NCBI GenBank assembly: GCA_047974415.1
Contig: JBKECH010000147.1
Coordinates: 1 to 9,499 of the forward strand
Reading direction: 5' to 3'
From: JBKEAJ01 sp047974415
Lineage (GTDB): Bacteria; Bacteroidota; Bacteroidia; Bacteroidales; Prolixibacteraceae
Length of the DNA stretch: 9,499 nt
Shown here: one piece after another, positions 1 to 5,677 of the stretch
How the letters are laid out: every line of letters starts with the position of its first letter
Position numbering within the stretch: the stretch's first letter is position 1
Program-made: the position numbers and the translations under genes
Notes under the pieces: model-generated
The model's database searches: none
What the model saw: the letters and a program-made list of their open reading frames with translations, nothing else
Told to the model about the DNA's origin: nothing

Positions 1-2
1 CA

Positions 3-458
3 AAAGCCGAAGCCGCCAAGGCTGCACTCCAAGGGCTAAACTCCGATGTGAAAATTATCGCCTATCCCTTTTTTATTGATGAAACTTGTGCTGCCGACAT
101 CATTGCCGACTATGATATGGTGGTGGGAGCCACCGATAATTTCAAGTCGAGACTATGCATCGATGCCGAAACCAAGAAACACAAAAAAGCTTTTGTGCAT
201 GCCTCCATTTGTGAATTTGAAGGGCAGCTAGGCGTGTTCAACTATCGGGGGGCAAAATCCTATCAAGATTTGTTTGGCAATACTTCCGACGAGCAAACTC
301 ATTCGCTAGGCGTGCTTGGCATTTTACCCGGCATCGTTGGTAGTATGCAAGCCCTTGAAGTCATTAAGATTATTCTTGATAGGGGCGATGTTACACTAAA
401 CACCCTTACGATTTACGACGCCTTTAGGAATTCTTCGGAGATCATTTTTTACGACTAG
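3..458 (+). CDS. ThiF/MoeB/HesA-family adenylyltransferase, 5' end outside the window
   Basis: About 151 C-terminal residues of an E1-like enzyme; the reading frame is open from base 3, so the true start lies upstream. Such enzymes adenylate the C-terminal Gly-Gly of a ubiquitin-like sulfur carrier (ThiS or MoaD) in the cytoplasm for thiamine or molybdopterin synthesis. Visible family signatures are LNSDVKI, the ATP-site motif VVGATDNFKSR, the EFEGQLGVF strand, and GVLGILPGIVGSMQALEVIK near the end. The N-terminal glycine-rich nucleotide loop and Arg finger would be off the left edge. The segment where many relatives carry a first CxxC reads SYQDLFG, the residue before GVLG that is Cys in E. 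coli ThiF is not Cys (THSLGVLG), and the tail YDAFRNSSEIIFYD has no second CxxC. It therefore seems to lack the zinc site and the ThiF active cysteine. Whether it serves ThiS, MoaD or another carrier cannot be decided without its upstream neighbours. Confidence 0.85.
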   Translation, partial: KAEAAKAALQGLNSDVKIIAYPFFIDETCAADIIADYDMVVGATDNFKSRLCIDAETKKHKKAFVHASICEFEGQLGVFNYRGAKSYQDLFGNTSDEQTHSLGVLGILPGIVGSMQALEVIKIILDRGDVTLNTLTIYDAFRNSSEIIFYD

Positions 459-482
459 ACCAAGGAGAAAAAAAGAAACGGA

Positions 483-527
483 TAATGAGCAACAGGGAAA
501 ACCTGAAGCTCATTAATTATGTTTTTG
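483..527 (+). terminator. Hairpin terminator after the ThiF-like gene
   Basis: TAATGAGC (483-490) pairs perfectly with GCTCATTA (508-515). Inside it CAGG (493-496) pairs with CCTG (502-505) across an AA/AA internal loop, closed by a GAAAA loop. A GTTTTTG run follows at 521-527. It starts 25 bases after the stop codon at 458. This is a good intrinsic-terminator shape; use as a terminator is inferred. Confidence 0.7.
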
Positions 528-700
528 CAAATTTTCGCAAATAGAAATCCCCACTTTATTGGCTGAAGATAAAAAAGAGTCCCCATCTTCCCCAATATGC
601 GCCGTAGTTTAGCCTCTCGCTCTTGCTCCTTTTCGGGGTGAATCTGCTTGTACTCATGACATAAAGCCTTGCAAGCTCGCAGCTCCTCCATCAACGACTA
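521..700 (-). pseudogene. Remnant of a maltose/galactoside O-acetyltransferase gene (N-terminal Mac domain)
   Basis: Minus-strand translation gives EELRACKALCHEYKQIHPEK, then EQEREAKLRRILGKMGTLFYLQPIKWGF. This follows the N-terminal maltose acetyltransferase domain of sugar O-acetyltransferases (the pattern LR.k.L..eYN...P.e...R..il..llGk.g..f.i.P.f), normally followed by a left-handed beta-helix hexapeptide domain that acetylates sugars with acetyl-CoA. Only about 50-55 residues can be recognised. The reading frame meets a TAG a few codons upstream of the preserved part (SLMEEL), the usual MTEKEKMLAGE start is absent, and after KWGF the similarity stops and the frame runs into the terminator hairpin at 483-515. 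The 130-residue catalytic domain is missing entirely. I read it as a decayed fragment, cut on its 5' side by the intron-like fragment. The alternative is a chance small ORF, but the match over about 45 residues argues against that. Confidence 0.55.
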
Positions 701-810
701 GCAGGTTATCCTAGTCTAAGTGGTATCGAAATTAAGGAAGCGCCACGTGCCGAACGGCATGCGTGGTGGTGTGAGAGTACGGAATGGGAATTAATCCCAT
801 TCCGTACTAC
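696..810 (+). mobile_element. 5'-truncated group II intron fragment (domains V and VI)
   Basis: The part at 738-771 folds like domain V. AGC sits at 739-741; the basal stem CGCCACG (741-747) pairs with CGTGGTG (762-768) with one G-U; a two-base TG bulge (760-761) follows a distal stem TGCC/GGCA (748-751/756-759) closed by GAAC. Next comes GTGTGAGAG, then a domain VI-like hairpin with perfect 14-bp arms (AGTACGGAATGGGA 776-789, TCCCATTCCGTACT 795-808) and an ATTAA loop, ending CTAC followed by TCGAT. The combination GCGCC...GGTGGTGTGAGAG, long stem, CTACTCGAT is one I recall from bacterial group II intron 3' ends. No reverse transcriptase gene or domains I-III are visible. A short inverted repeat GACTAG/CTAGTC (696-701/711-716) may be the leftover upstream end. 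The loop is not a standard GNRA, which fits decay. Base-pairing is seen directly; the family call is inference. Confidence 0.6.
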
Positions 811-816
811 TCGATT

Positions 817-1082
817 GCTTCGCCAAAATGGCGATTGAAGAAAAGTTCTCTTTTTGCGCTTCGCCAAAATGGCGATTGAAGAAAAGTTCTCTTTTTGTGC
901 TTCGCCAAAATGGCGATTGAAGAAAAGTTCTCTTTTTGCACTTCGCCAAAATGGCGATTGAAGAAAAGTTCTCTTTTTGCGCTTCGCCAAAATGGCGATC
1001 GAAGAAAAGCTCTCTTTTTGCGCTTCGCCAAAATGGCGATTGAAGAAAAGCTCTCTTTTTGCACATCGCCAAAATGGCGATG
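817..1082. repeat. 41-bp tandem repeat array, seven copies, each with a palindrome
   Basis: The core CGCCAAAATGGCG begins at 821, 862, 903, 944, 985, 1026 and 1067, an exact 41-bp period; the seventh copy is only the core. Arms TCGCCA/TGGCGA flank an AAA loop; in the last copy they extend to a perfect 8-bp stem (CATCGCCA/TGGCGATG). The linker between cores (TTGAAGAAAAG, T or C, TCTCTTTTTG, then a variable GC/GT/CA dinucleotide and CTT) is almost constant. Differences are limited to a few transitions and one T-to-A change. Because 41 is not a multiple of three, all frames cycle and stay open for long distances, giving spurious repetitive ORFs on both strands. The array starts directly after the intron-like fragment and ends about 110 bases before the lpxH start. 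Confidence 0.95.
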
Positions 1083-1134
1083 TTTAATAATGTTAAAACA
1101 GACCTTATGTTTGTCCTAAGATGAATTTAGCACC

Positions 1135-1167
1135 TTTGGGCAGTGCCGTTTATTTGGGTTATCTTTG
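1135..1167 (+). promoter_or_regulatory. Bacteroidota-type promoter for the lpxH-like gene
   Basis: TTTG at 1135-1138 and TATCTTTG at 1160-1167 are separated by 21 bases. Both boxes match the Bacteroidota -33/-7 consensus exactly (TTTG and TAnnTTTG). Transcription would start near 1173, about 17 bases before the ATG at 1190. The promoter lies inside the longest possible ORF, which begins at 1121, and so argues for the shorter start. Confidence 0.65.
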
Positions 1168-1189
1168 CACATGGTTTTTTAATACAAAT

Positions 1190-1978
1190 ATGCTAGACCA
1201 CTCCGCAAATACCGAAACTGTGCCGATTAGGAAAACAATCTATTTCGTTTCTGACGTACACCTTGGCGTGCCATCCAAAAAACATAGTGCCAAAGAGCGC
1301 GAGGCTATTTTTCTGAATTGGCTTGAGAGTATAAAAGAAACAGCGCACTCGCTTTACATCCTGGGCGACCTTCTCGATTTTTGGTTTGAGTACAAAAGGG
1401 TTGTGCCAAAGGGCTTTGTCAGAACTTTTGCAAAACTGGCAGAGCTTGCCGAGAGTGGCATAGAAATCAACTTCTTCAGTGGCAACCACGACATGTGGCT
1501 AAGAGATTACTTTCAGAAAGAGCTAGGAATAAATGTTTATCACGGATTGAAAACGGTCAATATTATGGGTAAAATATTCTTTCTTGGACATGGCGACGAG
1601 CTCGACTTTAACGACACAGGCTATTTATTGTTAAGAAAAGTGTTATTTACCAGCCGAATAGCTCGATTTCTGTTTAGGTGGCTACATCCAGATTTAGGAA
1701 TGTATCTGGGGCATGCATGGTCGAACAGAAAACCCTCGGGCTTCAAGCCCATTTGGGAGTTTAGGGGCGTGAAAAAAGAAGGTATATATATATCAGCAGA
1801 AAAAGAACTTGCCAAGATGCATATTGATTACTTTATATTTGGACATCGCCACGTGAAACTGCAACAAACGATGAGCAACAATTGTAGTCAGTTTATTATT
1901 CTTGGCGAGTGGGTGCAAACATTTTGTTATGGTGAATTTGATGGATTTACATTTAATTTGAATAGCTTTGCAGAATAA
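1190..1978 (+). CDS. lpxH: UDP-2,3-diacylglucosamine diphosphatase family metallophosphoesterase (LpxH-like)
   Basis: A 262-residue calcineurin-like phosphoesterase. The metal-site motifs are in order: SDVHLG (21-26), GDLLDFWFEY (59-68), SGNHD (97-101), GHGDE (133-137) and GHRH (218-221). This arrangement, with the DFWFEY extension after GDxxD, is characteristic of LpxH-type enzymes that cut UDP-2,3-diacylglucosamine to lipid X and UMP, a cytoplasmic, membrane-associated step of lipid A synthesis. A hydrophobic stretch rich in aromatic and basic residues (about 145-175, LLLRKVLFTSRIARFLFRWL) could form the lipid-facing helical cap. I chose ATG 1190 rather than ATG 1121: the extra 23 residues have no family counterpart, and a consensus promoter sits within them. 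The KAS III gene follows 43 bases later on the same strand and may be co-transcribed. Bacteroidota carry several LpxH-like paralogues, so the exact substrate is not certain. Confidence 0.85.
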   Translation: MLDHSANTETVPIRKTIYFVSDVHLGVPSKKHSAKEREAIFLNWLESIKETAHSLYILGDLLDFWFEYKRVVPKGFVRTFAKLAELAESGIEINFFSGNHDMWLRDYFQKELGINVYHGLKTVNIMGKIFFLGHGDELDFNDTGYLLLRKVLFTSRIARFLFRWLHPDLGMYLGHAWSNRKPSGFKPIWEFRGVKKEGIYISAEKELAKMHIDYFIFGHRHVKLQQTMSNNCSQFIILGEWVQTFCYGEFDGFTFNLNSFAE

Positions 1979-2021
1979 TTTGCAATGACAATGAGTCGTT
2001 AAAACATTGATTACGCATAAA

Positions 2022-3104
2022 ATGAAAAAAAGATACCTTAAAATTGTAGCCACGGGCTCATACTTACCAGAAAAGATTGTTAAAAATAGCGATTTCCTTG
2101 ATTTTAAGTTTATTGACCCAAAGACAAATATGCCTTTCGACAAATCTAACGAGGAGATAATTTCAAAATTTAAAGATATTACCAACATCGAGGAAAGACG
2201 CTGGGTGAATGATAATCAGACATGCTCGGATATTGCAGCTATTGCGGCTCGGGATGCGCTGGACTCGGGTGGTATTAATGGCGAAGATCTTGATTTTATT
2301 ATTGTAGCGCACAACTTTGGAGATATTAAAGCAGGAACTCTGCAAACCGACACTCTGCCGTCGATATCAAATAAGGTAAAGGCGATTTTGGGAATTAAAC
2401 GGTCGGAATGTATTTGCCACGACATCATTGCGGGATGTCCGGGTTGGACTCAAGCAATGATTACTGCCAATGCTTATATTAAATCTGGAGACTATAATCT
2501 GGGGCTGATAATTGGTGCCGACACTCTTTCGCGCATCATAGATGAGAGTAGTAGGGATGCTATGATCTTTGCTGACGGAGCAGGAGCAACCATTGTCAAG
2601 GCTGTGGAAAGCGAGACTCCAACAGGGCTGATTTCATCCCATTCTCAGAGCGACTCTATCCCTTATGCAAATATTCTTACTTTTGATGCTCCCATAGACA
2701 AAAGTCAGTGGAACGGCAAGGATCAGTTTATATACATGGAAGGCAGGAAGGTCTATGTATACGCCCTTAGCAAGGTGCCGAGCGTTGTGAAGACAAGTAT
2801 CGAGAAAGCCGGCATAGATCTTTCGGATATTAAAAAGGTACTTATCCATCAGGCAAACGAAAAGATGGACGAAGCTATTTTGGAAAGAATCTTTAAGCTG
2901 TACGGAAAGGATACTTATGACAAGGACGTAATGCCAATGACCATAAACAAATTTGGTAACTCTTCGGTAGCAACTGTTCCCACGATGCTCGACCTGATTG
3001 TAAAGGAAAATCTGGACAAGCATGTTATAAGCAAAGACGACTATGTGATATTTGCTTCTGTTGGTGCAGGAATGAATATAAATTCTATTGTTTATCGTAT
3101 CTAG
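2022..3104 (+). CDS. 3-oxoacyl-ACP synthase III (KAS III, FabH-like)
   Basis: A 360-residue thiolase-fold condensing enzyme. The KAS III triad is intact: Cys139 in IIAGCPGW, His276 in LIHQANEKM and Asn313 in NKFGNSSVAT. Other landmarks are ATGSYLPEKIVKN at the N-terminus, ITNIEERRW, IFADGAGATIV, and a C-terminal FASVGAGMNIN. It would condense an acyl-CoA primer with malonyl-ACP in the cytoplasm. At 360 residues it is longer than the usual roughly 320-330 of housekeeping FabH, with extra sequence near residues 25-45 (DFKFIDPKTNMPFDKSNEE). It has no plsX, rpmF, fabD or acpP beside it, so it may be a secondary KAS III with a special primer. ATG 2022 is preferred over an in-frame TTG at 2007 because MKKRYLKIVATGSYLP fits the family start. 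The stop codon overlaps the opposing xth stop. Confidence 0.88.
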   Translation: MKKRYLKIVATGSYLPEKIVKNSDFLDFKFIDPKTNMPFDKSNEEIISKFKDITNIEERRWVNDNQTCSDIAAIAARDALDSGGINGEDLDFIIVAHNFGDIKAGTLQTDTLPSISNKVKAILGIKRSECICHDIIAGCPGWTQAMITANAYIKSGDYNLGLIIGADTLSRIIDESSRDAMIFADGAGATIVKAVESETPTGLISSHSQSDSIPYANILTFDAPIDKSQWNGKDQFIYMEGRKVYVYALSKVPSVVKTSIEKAGIDLSDIKKVLIHQANEKMDEAILERIFKLYGKDTYDKDVMPMTINKFGNSSVATVPTMLDLIVKENLDKHVISKDDYVIFASVGAGMNINSIVYRI

Positions 3105-3871
3105 TCCAACAACAATTCAATGCTGACGGGGCAATGGTCGGAGCCCATAACATCATCTAAAATAGATGCAGCCTTGACTTTGGGCATGAATGTTTCGGAA
3201 ACCAGAAAATAGTCTATTCTCCAACCGATATTTTTAGGTCTTGCTCCAGCTCTGTAGCTCCACCACGAATATTTATCGAGAGTGTCGGGGTGTAGGTGTC
3301 TGAAGGTATCGGCAAATCCCCCTTTCGTAAATCTGTGCATACCATCTATTTCTTCTTGCATGAAGCCTGCTGATTTGTTGTAATTAGCTTTTGGTCGAGC
3401 AAGGTCTATTTCTTTGTGTGCGACATTGAAATCGCCGCATACCACTACTGGCTTGTTTTTCTCTAAGGCTTTGAGATACTCATAAAATTTCATGTCCCAC
3501 TCTGTCCTATACGACAGACGAGCGAGTTCGCTTCCTGAGTTCGGCACATATACGCAGACAAGAAAGAAATTGTCATATTCTGCGCACAGTACTCGCCCCT
3601 CCTGGTCGTGTTCTTCAATGCCGATATCGGGATTCACATTTAAAGGTTTATGCTTAGAAATAATCGCCGTGCCTGAATATCCTTTTTTCACTGCCGAATT
3701 AGAATAGATATAGTATCCTTCGATGTTCTTTAGGGTTTCAGCCACTTGTTCGTCCTGTGCCTTTGTTTCTTGCAGGCAAAGAATGTCTGTATCCATTTTG
3801 GCAAAATCTGCAAAGAAGTTCTTCTGAGCAATGGCTCTTATACCGTTTACGTTCCAAGATGTTATTTTCAT
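3101..3871 (-). CDS. xth: Exodeoxyribonuclease III (AP endonuclease, ExoA/XthA family)
   Basis: A 256-residue member of the endonuclease/exonuclease/phosphatase fold that cuts 5' to abasic sites and removes blocked 3' ends in base excision repair. Active-site residues are all present: Asn7 (SWNVNGIRA), Glu35 (CLQETKAQ), Tyr108 (VYVPNSG), Asp147 and Asn149 (GDFNVAH), Asp220 (WRIDYFLVS), and Asp245-His246 (GSDHCPVSIEL). The length matches the family. MKITSWNVNG at 3871 is the natural start; an in-frame ATG at 3889 adds six residues (MHNFKH) with no family support. The last codons converge on the KAS III gene, and the two TAG stops share the tetranucleotide CTAG (3101-3104), leaving no intergenic space for a terminator. 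Confidence 0.93.
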   Translation of the reverse strand: MKITSWNVNGIRAIAQKNFFADFAKMDTDILCLQETKAQDEQVAETLKNIEGYYIYSNSAVKKGYSGTAIISKHKPLNVNPDIGIEEHDQEGRVLCAEYDNFFLVCVYVPNSGSELARLSYRTEWDMKFYEYLKALEKNKPVVVCGDFNVAHKEIDLARPKANYNKSAGFMQEEIDGMHRFTKGGFADTFRHLHPDTLDKYSWWSYRAGARPKNIGWRIDYFLVSETFMPKVKAASILDDVMGSDHCPVSIELLLD

Positions 3872-3961
3872 GTGTTTAAAATTGTGCAATAAGTTATAAG
3901 CTGTAAGCTATAAGCTATAGGCTTTGGGCTACTGCGAGGCTCGTTTCATGTGTTTAAAATT
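3866..3961. repeat. 18-bp direct repeat, 78-bp period, at the xth start
   Basis: TTTCATGTGTTTAAAATT occurs identically at 3866-3883 and 3944-3961. The first copy contains the xth start codon (CAT 3869-3871 on this strand). The 60 bases between the copies hold a decayed heptamer repeat. This looks like either a local duplication or an insertion with repeated ends. The upstream copy gives a second ATG in the same context, opening a six-codon reading frame (MKRASQ, 3929-3949, minus strand) in the presumed xth leader. Confidence 0.85.
3895..3936. repeat. Decayed heptanucleotide repeat (TATAAGC type)
   Basis: Six 7-bp units in register: TATAAGC (3895), TGTAAGC (3902), TATAAGC (3909), TATAGGC (3916), TTTGGGC (3923) and TACTGCG (3930). 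They diverge progressively to the right. The array sits between the two 18-bp direct repeats upstream of xth. Confidence 0.75.
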
Positions 3962-4024
3962 TAGATGTGTCTATACAGTGGTTTATTACGCTTGGTGTAT
4001 AGTCTTGGCACCTCTAGTCGGCAA

Positions 4025-4055
4025 CAAAAATAGTAAAATTAATGAAATTCGTAAA
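4025..4055 (-). promoter_or_regulatory. Possible xth promoter
   Basis: On the minus strand TATTTTTG (4032-4025) fits the -7 consensus TAnnTTTG exactly. TTTA (4055-4052) is a three-of-four match to the -33 box at 19 bases. Transcription would begin near 4018, giving a leader of roughly 147 bases that contains the heptamer repeat and the duplicated start region. This AT-rich stretch could match by chance. Confidence 0.3.
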
Positions 4056-4071
4056 AAAATAGAACGTAGTG

Positions 4072-4101
4072 ATTGGTAGTTTGGCAGTTTTCTTACCTTT
4101 G
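4072..4101 (+). promoter_or_regulatory. Bacteroidota-type promoter for the DUF853 ATPase gene
   Basis: The -7 box TACCTTTG (4094-4101) fits TAnnTTTG exactly. The -33 box is weaker (ATTG, 4072-4075) at 18 bases. The predicted start near 4107 leaves a leader of about 24 bases before ATG 4131. Confidence 0.5.
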
Positions 4102-4130
4102 TTACAATAAAATCAAAATATACAATATCT

Positions 4131-5651
4131 ATGTACGATCTTGCACATAAGCCCTTAGTTGCACTGTCTGAGTCTGGAGAGTTTTCATTTATTCCTAAAA
4201 TGATGAACCGACACGGTCTGATAAGTGGTGCAACGGGCACAGGGAAAACGGTTACCCTACAAACGATTGCCGAGACTTTTAGCCAAATGGGAGTCCCTGT
4301 TTTTGCTGCCGATATCAAAGGCGATTTATCTGGCATAGGCAAGGCAGGAGGCAATAAGGATAGTGTGAGCAAGCGTGTTGACACCTACCGCTTGGAAGAG
4401 AAAGGGTTTAGTTATCAGGGTTTTCCTGTGCAATTTTGGGATGTGTTCGGCGAGCAGGGGCATCCCTTAAGGTGCACTGTGTCGGAAATGGGACCTATGC
4501 TGTTGGAGCGTTTGCTCAATCTTAATGACACCCAAGGGGCTGTGTTGTCTCTGGTTTTTAAGATTGCCGACGAGAATAATCTGTTGCTAATAGATTTAAA
4601 AGACCTTCAGAAGATGCTGGAGTATGTGGGCAATAATCGCAAGGAATTTATTACAAAACACGGCAATATATCAGCAGCAAGCATTGGTGCTATTCAGCGA
4701 AACTTAATGCGTTTGGACAGCGAGGGTGCAGAACTGTTTTTTGGCGAGCCCGAATTAGATATCAACGACTTACTTCAAACTGACCAAGGCAAGGGTATAA
4801 TAAACATTATTGCTGCTGACAAGTTAATGATGTCTCCACGAGTGTATACCTCCTTATTGTTGTGGCTATTGTCGAATTTCTACGAGACCTTGCCAGAAGT
4901 TGGCGATTTAGATAAACCGAAGTTGGTGTTTTTCTTCGACGAGGCTCATCTGCTTTTTAATGATATGCCAAAGATGTTGCTAGAAAAGGTAGAGCAGATT
5001 GTTCGCCTAATTCGTTCTAAAGGAGTAGGTGTGTATTTTATCACACAAAATCCTTCGGATATTCCCGATACAATACTAGGGCAATTAGGGAACAGGGTGC
5101 AACATGCGCTGAGGGCTTATACTCCCAAAGATCAGAAGGCAGTTAGAGTTGCAGCCCAGACTTTTCGTACAAATCCGAAATATGATACAGAGCAAGTAAT
5201 TACTGAACTGGGGACTGGCGAGGGTCTGATTTCGTTCTTGGACGAGAAGGGCGCGCCGTCGGTGGTTGAAAGAGCATATATACTTCCGCCACAAAGCCAA
5301 ATAGGTCCTATCGCTCCAGAGGAACGTTCGCAGATTATTCGTCGCTCGTTGGTATATGGAATTTATGAAAAGGTAGAGGATCGAGTTTCTGCCTACGAAA
5401 TGCTTAACGAGAGGCAAAATAAAGCTAGGGAAGAAGAGGCTCGAATGGAGCAAGAGAGAGAGGCTCAGAAGGCATTGATCGAAAAAGAGAAGGCAGAACG
5501 AGCGCAACAACGACAAGGACGGTCTGCGGGGGAAGACGTTTTTCAAGATATACTATCGCAAATTGGTAAGAGTGCGAGTCGTCAAATATCCAGTCAGCTA
5601 GGAAGAAGTATAAGTAGGTCGCTTCTTGGTACATTCTTTGGGAAAAGATAG
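4131..5651 (+). CDS. HerA/FtsK-type P-loop ATPase, DUF853 family (YjgR-like)
   Basis: A 506-residue protein of the DUF853 family (E. coli YjgR), placed in the HerA/FtsK group of hexameric P-loop ATPases. Walker A is GATGTGKT (33-40), followed by FAADIKGDLSGIG, which is typical of this family. Walker B is LVFFFDEAH (265-273) with its catalytic Glu, and VYFITQNPSDIPDTILGQLGNRVQHALRAYTPKD (301-334) carries the sensor region. A charged, Glu/Lys/Arg-rich coiled coil spans about 424-464, and the protein ends in a basic tail (GRSISRSLLGTFFGKR) common in the family. The length equals that of YjgR (about 500). The cellular role is not established; DNA or protein translocation is assumed from the fold. 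Start ATG 4131 is supported by a promoter about 30 bases upstream. Its stop lies only 34 bases from the MITE insertion that separates it from ald. Confidence 0.88.
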   Translation: MYDLAHKPLVALSESGEFSFIPKMMNRHGLISGATGTGKTVTLQTIAETFSQMGVPVFAADIKGDLSGIGKAGGNKDSVSKRVDTYRLEEKGFSYQGFPVQFWDVFGEQGHPLRCTVSEMGPMLLERLLNLNDTQGAVLSLVFKIADENNLLLIDLKDLQKMLEYVGNNRKEFITKHGNISAASIGAIQRNLMRLDSEGAELFFGEPELDINDLLQTDQGKGIINIIAADKLMMSPRVYTSLLLWLLSNFYETLPEVGDLDKPKLVFFFDEAHLLFNDMPKMLLEKVEQIVRLIRSKGVGVYFITQNPSDIPDTILGQLGNRVQHALRAYTPKDQKAVRVAAQTFRTNPKYDTEQVITELGTGEGLISFLDEKGAPSVVERAYILPPQSQIGPIAPEERSQIIRRSLVYGIYEKVEDRVSAYEMLNERQNKAREEEARMEQEREAQKALIEKEKAERAQQRQGRSAGEDVFQDILSQIGKSASRQISSQLGRSISRSLLGTFFGKR

Positions 5652-5677
5652 AGTTATATGTCACAGTTATTTCATTC

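Noticed and set aside
817..1082. CRISPR array
   Set aside because: The repeats look palindromic and regularly spaced, but the intervening sequence is the same in every copy, so there are no spacers, and no cas genes are present.
706..1119. Repetitive open reading frames (FLQSPFWRS/KRELFF-type and FAKMAIEEKFSF-type) on both strands
   Set aside because: They come from the 41-bp tandem repeat, which has no stops in several frames; all three minus frames encode the same shifted peptide, which shows lack of coding constraint.
1121..1189. N-terminal extension of the lpxH gene from the first ATG
   Set aside because: It contains a consensus promoter and has no family match; the shorter start is preferred.
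2007..2021. TTG start for KAS III
   Set aside because: The following in-frame ATG at 2022 gives the normal family N-terminus with a lysine-rich start; the five extra residues add nothing recognisable.
1793..2188. 131-residue minus-strand ORF spanning the lpxH/KAS III junction
   Set aside because: It is antisense to two well-supported genes and shows no motif; a shadow frame.
5085..5546. 153-residue minus-strand ORF within the ATPase gene
   Set aside because: It is antisense to a strongly conserved coding region, has low-complexity Leu/Ser/Phe composition and no recognisable domain.
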